This document shows positions 18,771 to 28,470 of a stretch of 64,000 nt of DNA, one piece after another (the stretch's first letter is position 1; every line of letters starts with the position of its first letter). A program made the translations under genes and the position numbers. The DNA comes from Paraburkholderia sp. PREW-6R (GTDB lineage: Bacteria; Pseudomonadota; Gammaproteobacteria; Burkholderiales; Burkholderiaceae), in contig NZ_CP155073.1 in NCBI RefSeq assembly GCF_039621805.1, forward strand, positions 1,302,001-1,366,000. Direction: 5' to 3'. The notes under the pieces were generated by a model. That model had not been told where the DNA came from, did no database searches, and saw only the letters and a program-made list of their open reading frames with translations.

Positions 18771-20242
18771 GTCGCGAAGTGTTGATGCTGGTGGATGCGC
18801 TGGCACGCGAGAAGAATGTCGACAAAGACGTGGTATTTGCCGCGCTCGAAGCGGCTCTCGCTTCGGCCTCCAAGAAACTCTTCGAAGAAGACGCGGACAT
18901 CCGCGTCCATATCGACCGTGAAAGCGGCGAGCACGAAACGTTTCGCCGCTGGAAAGTGGTGCCGGACGAAGCCGGTTTGCAGGAGCCGGATCAGGAAATC
19001 CTGCTGTTCGAAGCACGTGAGCAGCAACCGGAAATCCAGCTGGACGAATACATCGAAGAACCGGTGCCGTCGATCGAATTCGGCCGGATCGGCGCGCAGG
19101 CCGCCAAGCAGGTGATCCTGCAGAAGGTGCGCGACGCCGAACGCGAACAGATCCTGAACGACTTCCTCGAGCGCGGCGAGCACATCATGACCGGCTCGGT
19201 GAAGCGCCTGGACAAGGGCAACTTCATCGTCGAAACCGGCCGTGTCGAGGCGCTGCTGCGTCGCGATCAGCTGATTCCGAAGGAGAACCTGCGCGTGGGC
19301 GACCGCGTGCGCGCGTACATCGCCAAGGTCGATCGCACCGCTCGCGGTCCGCAGATCGAGCTGTCGCGCACGGCGCCCGAATTCCTGATGAAACTGTTCG
19401 AAATGGAAGTGCCTGAGATCGAACAGGGTCTGCTGGAAATCAAGGCGGCGGCGCGTGATCCGGGCGTGCGCGCCAAGATCGGCGTGATTGCGTACGACAA
19501 GCGGATCGACCCGATCGGCACCTGCGTAGGCATTCGCGGTTCGCGCGTGCAGGCTGTACGCAATGAGCTTGGTGGCGAAAACGTCGACATCGTGCTATGG
19601 TCGGAGGATCCCGCACAGTTTGTGATCGGCGCGCTCGCGCCGGCAGCCGTCCAGTCGATCGTCGTCGATGAAGAGAAGCATTCGATGGACGTCGTTGTCG
19701 ACGAGAACGAACTGGCTGTCGCGATCGGCCGCAGCGGCCAGAACGTGCGTCTTGCCAGCGAACTCACCGGCTGGCAGATCAACATCATGACGCCGGACGA
19801 ATCTGCGCAAAAGCAGAATCAGGAGCGCGGTGTTCTGCGTGACCTGTTCATGGCGCGTCTCGATGTCGACGAAGAAGTAGCCGACATCCTGATCGACGAA
19901 GGCTTTACGAGCCTCGAAGAGATCGCTTATGTGCCGCTCAACGAGATGCTCGAGATCGAAGCCTTCGACGAAGACACCGTTCACGAACTGCGTAACCGCT
20001 CGCGCGACGCATTGCTGACCATGGCAATCGCGAATGAAGAGAAGGTCGAAAATGTAGCGCTCGACCTGAAGAGCCTGGACGGCATGGACGCCGACCTGCT
20101 CGCAAAGCTGGCTGAACATCAGGTACAGACGCGCGACGAACTCGCCGAACTGGCCGTGGATGAACTGGTCGAGATGACCGGAATGGAAGAGGATGCCGCT
20201 AAGGCGTTGATCATGAAAGCACGTGAACACTGGTTCCAGTGA
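18767..20242 (+). CDS. nusA: Transcription termination/antitermination protein NusA
   Basis: 491 residues in the proteobacterial NusA order: RNA polymerase-binding N-domain (about 1-125), S1 domain (about 135-200, with [16 protein letters not shown]), KH domains (about 230-345, including [20 protein letters not shown] and [16 protein letters not shown]), and two C-terminal acidic helix-hairpin-helix repeats (about 360-490). NusA promotes pausing, intrinsic termination and, with NusB/E/G, antitermination. In E. coli it represses its own operon through leader terminators, which makes the upstream hairpin relevant here. Confidence 0.97.
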   Translation: MSREVLMLVDALAREKNVDKDVVFAALEAALASASKKLFEEDADIRVHIDRESGEHETFRRWKVVPDEAGLQEPDQEILLFEAREQQPEIQLDEYIEEPVPSIEFGRIGAQAAKQVILQKVRDAEREQILNDFLERGEHIMTGSVKRLDKGNFIVETGRVEALLRRDQLIPKENLRVGDRVRAYIAKVDRTARGPQIELSRTAPEFLMKLFEMEVPEIEQGLLEIKAAARDPGVRAKIGVIAYDKRIDPIGTCVGIRGSRVQAVRNELGGENVDIVLWSEDPAQFVIGALAPAAVQSIVVDEEKHSMDVVVDENELAVAIGRSGQNVRLASELTGWQINIMTPDESAQKQNQERGVLRDLFMARLDVDEEVADILIDEGFTSLEEIAYVPLNEMLEIEAFDEDTVHELRNRSRDALLTMAIANEEKVENVALDLKSLDGMDADLLAKLAEHQVQTRDELAELAVDELVEMTGMEEDAAKALIMKAREHWFQ

Positions 20243-20336
20243 GAAATGACCATGGCGCACTAAATTGAACGCGGCCGTCAGGCCGCATGACCCGATGCTA
20301 ACCGCAAGGAATCGGTCCTTGCATTAAGAGGAATGA

Positions 20337-23297
20337 ATGGCGAGTAACAACGTAGCCCAATTTGCCGCGGAACTGAAGATGCCTGCAGGCGTGCTGCTCG
20401 AGCAGCTGCAGGCAGCGGGCGTCACAAAAGCGAGCGAAGCCGACTCCCTGTCCGAAACGGACAAGGCGCGTCTGCTCGACCACTTGCGCAAGTCTCACGG
20501 CTCGACTGATGCAGACAAGCGCAAGATCACGTTGACGAAACGGCATACATCGGAGATCAAGCAGTCCGATGCGACGGGCAAAGCTCGCACCATTCAGGTC
20601 GAGGTGCGTAAGAAGCGCACTTTCGTCCGCCGCGACGAAACCTCGGCTGAAGGCGGGGATGCATCGAATCATGTGGCCGAGACGGCGGAAGTCGACGATC
20701 TCGAACTCCAGCGTCGCGAAGAAGAAGCGCGTCATGAAGCCGAGTTGCTCGAGAAGCAGGCTCAGGAGCTGAAGGCGCGTCAGGAACAGCTCGAACGCGA
20801 AGAGGCCGAGCGTCAGGCACGCGAACAGGCTGCTGAAGCCGAGCGTCGTCGTGCGGAAGAAGAGGCGGCGAAGAAGCGCGCGGCGGCTGCGGCCGAGGCG
20901 GCGGCTCGCGAACAGCAGCAACAGAAGGCGGTGCAGGCGGCGCAGCCCGTGAAGGCCGAGCCCGCTGCGGCGAAGGCCGCGGAGCCGGTCGTTGCGAAGG
21001 AAACCGAGCAGGACGACGAACGTGCCGCAGCGGAACGCGCGGCGCAACGGGAAGCGGCGAAGAAGGCGGAAGACGCGGCGCGTCAGGCTGCCGAGAAAAC
21101 GCGCGCCGAACAGGAAGAGATTGCCAAGCGCCGTGCGGCGGCGGAAGCCGAAGCACGCGCGATTCGCGAGATGATGAACACGCCGCGCAAGGCGCAGGTG
21201 AAGGCGCCGGAACCGGCACCGAAGCCCGCCGAGCCGGCCAAGGCCGCGGAAGCGAAGGGCACGCTGCACAAGCCGGCTCGTCCGGAAGGCGCAGCACCGG
21301 CCCGTCCGGCAGCCAAGAAGCCGGCCGCCGCGGCGCCGGCTGCCACGACCGCGCCGTCGGCTGGCGACAAGAAGAAGCCGGGCGCAGGCAAGGGCGGCTG
21401 GCAGGACGACGCAGCGAAGCGCCGCGGCATCAAGACGCGCGGTGACACGAGCGGCGGCGTCGACCGCGGCTGGCGCGGCGGCCCGAAGGGTCGCGGCAAG
21501 CATCAGGACCAGAACACTACGTTCCAGGCGCCGACTGAACCGATCGTGCGCGAAGTGCACGTGCCGGAAACCATCACGGTCGCCGACCTGGCGCACAAGA
21601 TGGCGGTGAAGGCGTCGGAAGTGATCAAGTCGATGATGAAGCTCGGCCAGATGGTCACGATCAACCAGATGCTGGACCAGGAAACGGCGATGATCATCGT
21701 CGAGGAACTGGGCCATCACGCGGTCGCGGCCAAGCTGGACGACCCGGAAGCCATGCTCGTCGAAGGCGAAGTGTCGGATGCGGAATCGCTGCCGCGTCCG
21801 CCGGTCGTCACCGTCATGGGTCACGTCGACCACGGCAAGACCTCGCTGCTCGACTACATCCGTCGTGCGAAGGTGGCAGCGGGCGAAGCGGGCGGCATTA
21901 CGCAGCATATCGGCGCTTACCACGTCGAAACGCCGCGCGGCGTGATCACGTTCCTCGACACGCCGGGTCACGAGGCCTTTACGGCGATGCGTGCTCGCGG
22001 TGCCAAGGCAACGGACATCGTGATCCTGGTGGTGGCAGCCGACGACGGTGTGATGCCGCAGACGAAGGAAGCGATCGCCCACGCGAAGGCAGGCGGCGTG
22101 CCGCTCGTCGTCGCGATCAACAAGATCGACAAGCCGGATGCGAATCCGGATCGCGTGAAGCAGGAACTCGTCGCGGAAGGCGTCGTGCCGGAAGAATACG
22201 GCGGCGATTCGCCGTTCGTGTCGGTGTCGGCGAAAACCGGCGCGGGCATCGACGATCTGCTGGAAAACGTGCTGCTGCAAGCCGAAGTGCTGGAGCTGAA
22301 AGCGCCGGTTGAAGCGGCCGCCAAGGGTCTCGTGATCGAAGCGAAGCTCGACAAGGGTAAGGGTCCGGTTGCAACGATCCTCGTCCAGTCGGGTACGCTG
22401 AACCGCGGCGACGTGGTGCTGGCAGGTAGTGCATACGGTCGTGTACGAGCGATGCTCGACGAAACCGGCAAGCCGACCAAGTCCGCTGGTCCGTCGATCC
22501 CGGTCGAGATTCAAGGTCTTTCGGAAGTGCCGCAAGCGGGCGAAGAAGTCATCGTCATGCCGGACGACCGCAAGGCGCGTGAAGTTGCACTGTTCCGTCA
22601 AGGCAAGTTCCGCGACGTGAAGCTGGCCAAGCAGCAGGCCGCAAAGCTCGAGAACATGCTGGAGCAGATGGGCGAAGGCGAAGTGCAGTATATGCCGCTC
22701 ATCGTCAAGGCCGACGTGCAGGGTTCGCAGGAAGCCCTGGTGCAATCGCTGCTCAAGCTGTCTACCGACGAAGTGCGCGTGCAGATCGTGCACGGCGCGG
22801 TGGGTGGCATCAGCGAGTCCGACGTCAACCTGGCCACGGCTTCGAAAGCGGTCATCATCGGCTTCAACACGCGTGCGGATGCGCAGGCGCGCAAGCTGGC
22901 GGAGTCCAATGGCGTCGATATTCGCTACTACAACATCATCTATGACGCAGTGGATGACGTGAAGGCCGCGATGTCGGGCATGCTGGCGCCGGAGAAACGC
23001 GAGGTCGTGACGGGTACGGTCGAAGTGCGTCAGGTCTTCAAGGTGCCGAAGATCGGTGCAGTGGCCGGTTGTATGGTCACGGACGGGTTCGTCAAGCGCT
23101 CGTCGTCGGTGCGCGTGCTGCGCAACAACGTCGTCATCTTCACCGGCGAGCTGGATTCGCTCAAGCGCTTCAAGGACGACGTCAAGGAAGTCCGTCAGGG
23201 CTTCGAGTGCGGTATGTCGATCAAGAACTTCAACGATATCGTCGAAGGCGATCAGTTCGAAGTCTTCGAGGTCACCGAAGTCGCGCGTACGCTGTAA
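20337..23297 (+). CDS. infB: Translation initiation factor IF-2
   Basis: 986-residue GTPase that delivers initiator tRNA to the 30S subunit. An IF2-N motif opens the protein ([20 protein letters not shown]). A Glu/Ala/Lys/Arg-rich, probably helical linker spans about residues 120-390, and a second IF2-N region lies near 405-460. The G domain has GHVDHGKTS (G1, from about residue 495), DTPGHEAF (G3) and NKIDKPDA (G4). The C-terminal domains end in [10 protein letters not shown]. It is 95 bp downstream of nusA in the same operon and followed by a strong hairpin. Confidence 0.97.
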   Translation: MASNNVAQFAAELKMPAGVLLEQLQAAGVTKASEADSLSETDKARLLDHLRKSHGSTDADKRKITLTKRHTSEIKQSDATGKARTIQVEVRKKRTFVRRDETSAEGGDASNHVAETAEVDDLELQRREEEARHEAELLEKQAQELKARQEQLEREEAERQAREQAAEAERRRAEEEAAKKRAAAAAEAAAREQQQQKAVQAAQPVKAEPAAAKAAEPVVAKETEQDDERAAAERAAQREAAKKAEDAARQAAEKTRAEQEEIAKRRAAAEAEARAIREMMNTPRKAQVKAPEPAPKPAEPAKAAEAKGTLHKPARPEGAAPARPAAKKPAAAAPAATTAPSAGDKKKPGAGKGGWQDDAAKRRGIKTRGDTSGGVDRGWRGGPKGRGKHQDQNTTFQAPTEPIVREVHVPETITVADLAHKMAVKASEVIKSMMKLGQMVTINQMLDQETAMIIVEELGHHAVAAKLDDPEAMLVEGEVSDAESLPRPPVVTVMGHVDHGKTSLLDYIRRAKVAAGEAGGITQHIGAYHVETPRGVITFLDTPGHEAFTAMRARGAKATDIVILVVAADDGVMPQTKEAIAHAKAGGVPLVVAINKIDKPDANPDRVKQELVAEGVVPEEYGGDSPFVSVSAKTGAGIDDLLENVLLQAEVLELKAPVEAAAKGLVIEAKLDKGKGPVATILVQSGTLNRGDVVLAGSAYGRVRAMLDETGKPTKSAGPSIPVEIQGLSEVPQAGEEVIVMPDDRKAREVALFRQGKFRDVKLAKQQAAKLENMLEQMGEGEVQYMPLIVKADVQGSQEALVQSLLKLSTDEVRVQIVHGAVGGISESDVNLATASKAVIIGFNTRADAQARKLAESNGVDIRYYNIIYDAVDDVKAAMSGMLAPEKREVVTGTVEVRQVFKVPKIGAVAGCMVTDGFVKRSSSVRVLRNNVVIFTGELDSLKRFKDDVKEVRQGFECGMSIKNFNDIVEGDQFEVFEVTEVARTL

Positions 23298-23651
23298 TTC
23301 ACGCGACTCGGCTCTACGGGCGGAGCGGGCTTGAACGCCCGCTCCGCCCGTTGTTATTTGGAGGCCTGCGCGCGGCTTGCAAGCATAGGGCAGCGCCAAT
23401 GACCTCCGCGTCGGGTTGCATGCCGGTCCGAGTGGATCGATCGGCTGGGCGTTCAGGTTGTCGATCTGGGCGCCGCCTTTTTGCCTTGTCCGGTTGCCCG
23501 CTTTGCTGGTCATGTCGCTGGCCGCTCGGCCGCCTGCTCAGCCGGTCGATTTGCAGTCGGTCGTCGCGGAGTCGGTGAAGGCCGCATAAGCCGGGCAGCC
23601 GCATGCCGCGTGAACCATTTTCGCATCCGTCAGACGGAGCACACCATCACC
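23298..23651. other. infB-rbfA intergenic region
   Basis: 354 bp containing the infB terminator hairpin at its left end and the rbfA ribosome-binding site at its right. The open frame that extends rbfA upstream to 23481 is not supported by the family's N-terminus. Confidence 0.5.
23317..23358 (+). terminator. Strong hairpin after infB
   Basis: Perfect 14-bp GC-rich stem (CGGGCGGAGCGGGC and its complement) with a 6-nt loop, then TTGTTATTT. It is either a terminator separating infB from rbfA-truB or a partial attenuator. Confidence 0.75.
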
Positions 23652-24017
23652 ATGCCTAAGAAACGTTCTTCCCCCAATCGCAACGTGCAGATCGCCGATC
23701 AGATCCAGCGCGATCTGTCCGAGTTGCTGCGCGAGGTGAAAGACCCGCGCATCGGTATCGTCACGATTCAGAGTGTCGAGTTGACGCCGGACTATGCGCA
23801 CGCCAAAGTCTATTTCACGACGTTGACGGGCGACCCGCAGCAGACGCTCGAAGCATTGACCCACGCGGCCGGACATCTGCACAACCAGCTTTTCAAGCGT
23901 CTGCACATCCACACTGTGCCGACGCTGCATTTCCACTACGACAAGACGATCGAGCGGGCAGTCGAGATGTCGCGTCTGATCGACGAGGCAAACGCCGATC
24001 GCGCGAAAGACGACTGA
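23652..24017 (+). CDS. rbfA: 30S ribosome-binding factor RbfA
   Basis: A 121-residue cold-shock-associated factor that binds near helix 1 of 16S rRNA during 30S maturation. It has a KH-type fold with the motif [20 protein letters not shown], then [19 protein letters not shown] and [16 protein letters not shown]. The start is placed at [10 protein letters not shown], where family members begin, with GGAG upstream; the longer open frame is discarded. It is followed by truB on the same strand after 291 bp. Confidence 0.95.
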   Translation: MPKKRSSPNRNVQIADQIQRDLSELLREVKDPRIGIVTIQSVELTPDYAHAKVYFTTLTGDPQQTLEALTHAAGHLHNQLFKRLHIHTVPTLHFHYDKTIERAVEMSRLIDEANADRAKDD

Positions 24018-24308
24018 GCGCGGCCGCAGCCGTTTCTGGGCGGCTGCCTGATCGCGCAACCGGCGGCGACCGGGTAAGCGGGCGGCACCCGGCAAGCGCA
24101 AGGTAACGCGCCGGCCCGGGCGGCAACCACGCTGCCATCAGGCTGGCACCAAGCTGCCACCAAGCGGCATCGTGTGGCTCCCGGCAAACTCGCAGGGCAA
24201 AAGAGCTTTCCCGCTCCCAGTCCCGCGACATGCCCGCGCTGCCACTTCGCCACATATGCCATTCGAGCCGCCGTTTCACGACTCTATCGACGACACTGCC
24301 TTCTCAAC

Positions 24309-25244
24309 ATGACTTCTTCTCAACGTCCCCGCGTGCCGCGTCGCGCGCTCGACGGCGTGCTGCTGCTCGACAAGCCGCTCGGACTGTCGAGCAACGACGC
24401 GCTGATCCGTGCAAAGCGCCTGTATCAGGCGAAGAAGGCGGGCCACACGGGCACGCTCGACCCGCTCGCCACGGGCCTCTTGCCGCTATGTTTCGGCGAA
24501 GCCACCAAGTTTTCACAGGACCTGCTCGAAGCCGACAAGACCTACGAGGCCACCATGCGCCTCGGCATTCGCACGACGACCGGCGACGCCGAAGGCGAGG
24601 CCATCGACACGCGTGAAGTGACGTGCGACGACGCTGCGATTCAGGCGGCGCTTGGCCGCTTCATCGGCGAGATCGTGCAGGTTCCGCCCATGTACTCGGC
24701 GCTCAAGCGCGACGGCAGGCCGCTCTACGAGTACGCGCGTGCAGGGCAGACGGTCGAGCGGGAAGGGCGCCAGGTGACCATTCTCGCGCTGGAGATGCTC
24801 GCATGTGCGTTGCCGGACGTGACGTTTCGCGTGACGTGCAGCAAAGGCACTTATGTGCGCACGCTTGCCGAAGACATCGGCGAGACGCTTGGGTGCGGTG
24901 CGCATCTGGTGGCGCTGCGGCGTACCGGAGTGGGTGCGCTGACGCTCGATCATTCGGTCACGCTCGACGCGTTGTCCGACGCGAGCGAACGCGAACGCGA
25001 CGCGTGGCTGCAGCCTGTGGACGCGCTGTTGTCAACGTTTCCACCCGTGCGTCTCGATGAAGACGCGACGCGCCGCTTCCTGCATGGTCAGCGGCTCAAG
25101 TTATCCGAATTGACGATCGGCGCCGACGCCGTCGGTGCGCCGCGAGTGCGTGTGTACGCCGCGCAAGGGCGGCTGCTCGGCGTCGCGAAGCAGGGCGAAG
25201 GCGTGCTGGCGCCGGAGCGCCTCGTCGTAACCGCCGTGGAGTGA
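24309..25244 (+). CDS. truB: tRNA pseudouridine55 synthase TruB
   Basis: 311 residues. It converts U55 in the T-loop of tRNAs to pseudouridine. The catalytic motif GHTGTLDPLATGLLPL has its Asp at residue 51. Other family blocks are GVLLLDKPLGLSSNDALIRA, VQVPPMYSALKRDGRPLYEY and CSKGTYVRTLAEDIGE; a C-terminal PUA-like part follows. The start is at MTSSQRPRVPRR; an upstream GTG-initiated extension of 45 codons looks like random GC-rich sequence. A terminator lies about 170 bp downstream. Confidence 0.95.
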   Translation: MTSSQRPRVPRRALDGVLLLDKPLGLSSNDALIRAKRLYQAKKAGHTGTLDPLATGLLPLCFGEATKFSQDLLEADKTYEATMRLGIRTTTGDAEGEAIDTREVTCDDAAIQAALGRFIGEIVQVPPMYSALKRDGRPLYEYARAGQTVEREGRQVTILALEMLACALPDVTFRVTCSKGTYVRTLAEDIGETLGCGAHLVALRRTGVGALTLDHSVTLDALSDASERERDAWLQPVDALLSTFPPVRLDEDATRRFLHGQRLKLSELTIGADAVGAPRVRVYAAQGRLLGVAKQGEGVLAPERLVVTAVE

Positions 25245-25261
25245 GGGCCGGGAGTCAGAAC

Positions 25262-25326
25262 GCCGAGTTACAGCCGCTGGTTGCGGCCCCGACCTACAGC
25301 GCCGACTTACAGCCCCAACTTACAGC
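25262..25326. repeat. Four degenerate copies of a ~13-bp motif (consensus GCCGACTTACAGC)
   Basis: Copies at 25262-25274, 25287-25300, 25301-25313 and 25314-25326 lie in the 263-bp truB-emrB intergenic space. The variable first bases and irregular spacing suggest a local duplication rather than a mobile repeat. Confidence 0.55.
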
Positions 25327-25416
25327 AGATACGACACAGCCCGTAAGACACATGCTGAGACGCAAACTTCAATGACAACGCCGGGCAACGCCCGCATCCC
25401 CCAATTGGAAACACGT

Positions 25417-25455
25417 AAAAAAGGCGGGACCGCTCAATCGCGGTCCCGCCTTTTT
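25417..25455. terminator. Bidirectional terminator between truB and emrB
   Basis: Perfect 11-bp stem GGCGGGACCGC / GCGGTCCCGCC with a 6-nt loop, flanked by A6 and T5. It suits both convergent transcripts. Confidence 0.9.
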
Positions 25456-25507
25456 CACGCCACGCGCGCCAGTCAGATCAGCGCGCGTCAAACGTAAAGT
25501 CACCCCG

Positions 25508-27070
25508 TCAATGCGCGGCCGCAGCCGCCGCCCCAGCGTCGCCGCCTGCACGTTCGGGCCGTGTAATCCAGATCAACGCAATCAGCGCGACGAAAATGCC
25601 CGCTGAAACAAAGAACAGATCGTTCACGCCCAACTGCGCGGCCTGCTGCGTGGCCATGGTATTGAAGAGACCATACGCCTGCGGCTGGCTGAAACCCGCC
25701 GCGCCCATCTGCCGGATCGACTGATCGAACACCGGGTTGTATGCATTTGCCTGCTCGGCCAGTTGGGCATGATGCATGATCGTACGATGGTCCCATGCCG
25801 TCTGGAAAATGGATGTGCCGATACCGCCGCACATGATCCGCACGAAATTCGAGAGCCCCGACGCGGCCGGAATCCGGTTGCCCGGCAACCCCGACAGCGT
25901 GATCGACACCAGCGGAATAAAGAATCCCGCCATACCGATGCCCTGAATCAACGTGGGCATGAGCAAAGAGAACGTATCGACGCCGGTCGTGTAGCGCGAG
26001 CGCATCCAGAAACACAGCGCGAACACGAGAAACGACAGCGTGGCGATATAGCGCGGATCGGTGCGCGGCAGCACCTTGCCGGTGATCGGCGAGAGCAGCA
26101 CCGCGAAGAGACCCACCGGCGCCATCACGAGACCGGCTTCGGTTGCGGTGTAACCGATGTCGGTCTGCAGCCACAGCGGCAGCAGCACGAGATTGCCGAA
26201 GTAAAGCCCATAGCCGATCGACAGCGCAATCGTGCCCCCCGTGAAATTGCGCCGGCTAAACAGCGAAAGATCGACGACCGGATGCTCCGCCGTCAATTCC
26301 CACACGATGAAGAACGCGAGCGCAACCACCGCGACGAGCGCGAGCACGACGATGGTCGTCGACGAAAACCAGTCGAGGTCCTTGCCTTTGTCGAGCATCA
26401 CCTGCAACGAGCCCACCCACACGATCAGCAGACCGAGACCGACGCCGTCGATCGGCGCTTTTCTGATCACCGAGTCGCGATCGCGGAAGATCATCCACGT
26501 GGCGACCGCGGCGATCGCGCCGACGGGGATGTTGACGTAGAAGATCCACGGCCACGAGATGTTGTCAGAGATCCAGCCGCCGAGAATCGGGCCGGCCACC
26601 GGCGCAATCAGTGTGGTCATGGCCCACATGGATAGCGCCATCGGCGCCTTGGCGCGCGGATAGCTCGCGAGCAGCAGCGTTTGCGACAGCGGAATCATCG
26701 GGCCGGCCACTGCGCCTTGCAGCACGCGCGACGCGAGCAGGAACGGCAGTGTGGGCGCAAGGCCGCACATCCACGACGAGATCACAAACAGCACGATTGA
26801 CGCCATGAAGAGGCGCACCTGACCGATACGGTCGGTGAGCCAGCCGGTCAGCGGCACCGAGATGGCGTTCGCGACGGCGAACGACGTGATGACCCACGTC
26901 CCCTGGTCGGACGACACGCCGAGGTCGCCCGATATCGACGGAATCGACACGTTGGCAATCGACGTGTCGAGCACGTTCATGAAAACGGCGAGCGACACCG
27001 CGATGGTGCCGATCACCAGTTGCGCGCCCTCGAGCGGCGGATGAGGGACTTGCGCCTGAGCCTGAGCCAT
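25508..27070 (-). CDS. DHA2-family drug:H+ antiporter (EmrB type)
   Basis: A 520-residue, probably 14-helix inner-membrane transporter of the EmrB/QacA (DHA2) branch of the major facilitator superfamily. The first helix carries FMNVLDTSIANVSIPSISGD, typical of EmrB, followed by motif A GWLTDRIGQVRLFM and the motif-C-like GPILGGWISDNISWPWIFYV. It would export hydrophobic drugs using proton influx, with the EmrA-type adaptor and NodT-type outer-membrane protein encoded just upstream. It is the last gene of the marR-nodT-emrA-emrB operon, 36 bp after emrA. The substrate is not predictable. Confidence 0.93.
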   Translation of the reverse strand: MAQAQAQVPHPPLEGAQLVIGTIAVSLAVFMNVLDTSIANVSIPSISGDLGVSSDQGTWVITSFAVANAISVPLTGWLTDRIGQVRLFMASIVLFVISSWMCGLAPTLPFLLASRVLQGAVAGPMIPLSQTLLLASYPRAKAPMALSMWAMTTLIAPVAGPILGGWISDNISWPWIFYVNIPVGAIAAVATWMIFRDRDSVIRKAPIDGVGLGLLIVWVGSLQVMLDKGKDLDWFSSTTIVVLALVAVVALAFFIVWELTAEHPVVDLSLFSRRNFTGGTIALSIGYGLYFGNLVLLPLWLQTDIGYTATEAGLVMAPVGLFAVLLSPITGKVLPRTDPRYIATLSFLVFALCFWMRSRYTTGVDTFSLLMPTLIQGIGMAGFFIPLVSITLSGLPGNRIPAASGLSNFVRIMCGGIGTSIFQTAWDHRTIMHHAQLAEQANAYNPVFDQSIRQMGAAGFSQPQAYGLFNTMATQQAAQLGVNDLFFVSAGIFVALIALIWITRPERAGGDAGAAAAAAH

Positions 27071-27106
27071 TGAAGATGCCTTGTCTGAATCGTCCTGCCG
27101 CTTACA

Positions 27107-28372
27107 TCACTTCGCAGCGGTCTTCGTGGCGCCTGCCTGAGCCGACTTCTGCGAGCCGCTGTTCGGGCCGGCGTTTGCAGCGATGATGCGGGCGATTTCG
27201 GCGTCGGCTTCGTCGCCGTACTTCGCGAACACGTCGGTCTGATAGACCGTGTTCGCCGCCTCGCCGAGCTGGCCGCCGTTGTCGTCCTTAATGCTCACGT
27301 CGGCTTGCATCGACAGGCCGATACGCAGCGGATGCTGTTCCAGTTCCTTCGGGTCGAGCGCGATCCGCACCGGCAGACGCTGGACCACCTTGATCCAGTT
27401 ACCGGTTGCGTTCTGCGCGGGCAGCAGCGAGAACGCCGAACCCGTACCCGCGGAGAAACCCACCACCTTGCCGTGGAATACCACCGACGAGCCGTACACG
27501 TCGGCCGTCAGTTCGACCGGCTGGCCGATGCGCATATGCTTGAGCTGCACTTCCTTGAAGTTGGCGTCGACCCACACACCGCCGAGCGGCACGATCGCCA
27601 TCAACGGCGTGCCCGGCGACACGCGCTGGCCGACCTGCACCGAGCGCTTCGCCACGTAGCCCGTGACCGGCGCCGGCAGGTTGTTACGCGCGTTGTTCAG
27701 GTACGCGTCGCGCACTTTCGCGGCGGCTGCCTGCACGTTCGGGTGATTCGCGATCGTGGTGTTCGCGGTCAACGCGCGGTTGGACGCGAGTTGCTGCTGG
27801 GCGGCGTCGACGGCGGCCTGCGCGCTCTTCACGGCGTCACGGGCGTGGGAGATTTCTTCCGCCGACACGGCGCCGGTTTGCGCCACCATCAGCCGGCGCT
27901 TCAGATCGTCCTGGGCACGCGACAGGTCGGACTGGCGCTGATTCACTTGCGCCTGGTACTGGTTGTCGTCGGCGAAGAGACCGCGCACCTGACGCACCGT
28001 CTGCGCCAGATTCGCTTCGGCCTGTTCCAGCGCGACGCGGGCATCGGCCGGATCGAGCACGACGAGCGGGTCGCCTGCCTTGACCGTTTGCGTGTCGTCC
28101 GCATTCACGGCGACGACCGTGCCGGTGACCTGCGGCGTGATCTGCACGACGTTGCCGTTCACATAGGCGTCGTCCGTATCTTCATGGAAACGCGCGACCA
28201 GGAAGTAGTACAGGCCATAGGCGATCGCGGCGATCAGGATCACGATGACAAGCAGGATCATCATGCGCTTGCGCTTGCCGCTGTTGGCCGGCGGTGCCGG
28301 CGGTTGCGTCGGCTGCGGGGCGGGTTGCGGGGCCGACTGGGTATTGGCCGCGGGCTGCTGGGTGGTGCTCAT
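27107..28372 (-). CDS. EmrA/HlyD-type membrane-fusion protein
   Basis: A 421-residue periplasmic adaptor with one N-terminal transmembrane helix (about residues 35-58, MILLVIVILIAAIAYGLYYF). It is followed by the HlyD barrel-sandwich (YVNGNVVQITPQVTGTVVAV), a coiled-coil hairpin (about residues 110-220), and the beta-barrel block NLPAPVTGYVAKRSVQVGQR. It bridges the inner-membrane pump to the outer-membrane channel. A Pro/Gln-rich cytoplasmic N-terminus (PQPAPQPTQPPAPP) is unusual but common in Burkholderiaceae. It lies 98 bp after nodT in the efflux operon. Confidence 0.93.
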   Translation of the reverse strand: MSTTQQPAANTQSAPQPAPQPTQPPAPPANSGKRKRMMILLVIVILIAAIAYGLYYFLVARFHEDTDDAYVNGNVVQITPQVTGTVVAVNADDTQTVKAGDPLVVLDPADARVALEQAEANLAQTVRQVRGLFADDNQYQAQVNQRQSDLSRAQDDLKRRLMVAQTGAVSAEEISHARDAVKSAQAAVDAAQQQLASNRALTANTTIANHPNVQAAAAKVRDAYLNNARNNLPAPVTGYVAKRSVQVGQRVSPGTPLMAIVPLGGVWVDANFKEVQLKHMRIGQPVELTADVYGSSVVFHGKVVGFSAGTGSAFSLLPAQNATGNWIKVVQRLPVRIALDPKELEQHPLRIGLSMQADVSIKDDNGGQLGEAANTVYQTDVFAKYGDEADAEIARIIAANAGPNSGSQKSAQAGATKTAAK

Positions 28373-28470
28373 GGATGTGCTCCGGGTTCTCTTGTACGTC
28401 GTCGTTTATTCGGGTGTGCGGGTGTGCAGGTGTTTTCGTGCGCCGTGGCCGGTCTTGTGCGATCGGCCGC

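Noticed and set aside
20298..23513. 1071-residue open frame opposite infB
   Set aside because: Mirror of infB in high-GC DNA; Arg/His-rich composition, no domain and no ribosome-binding site.
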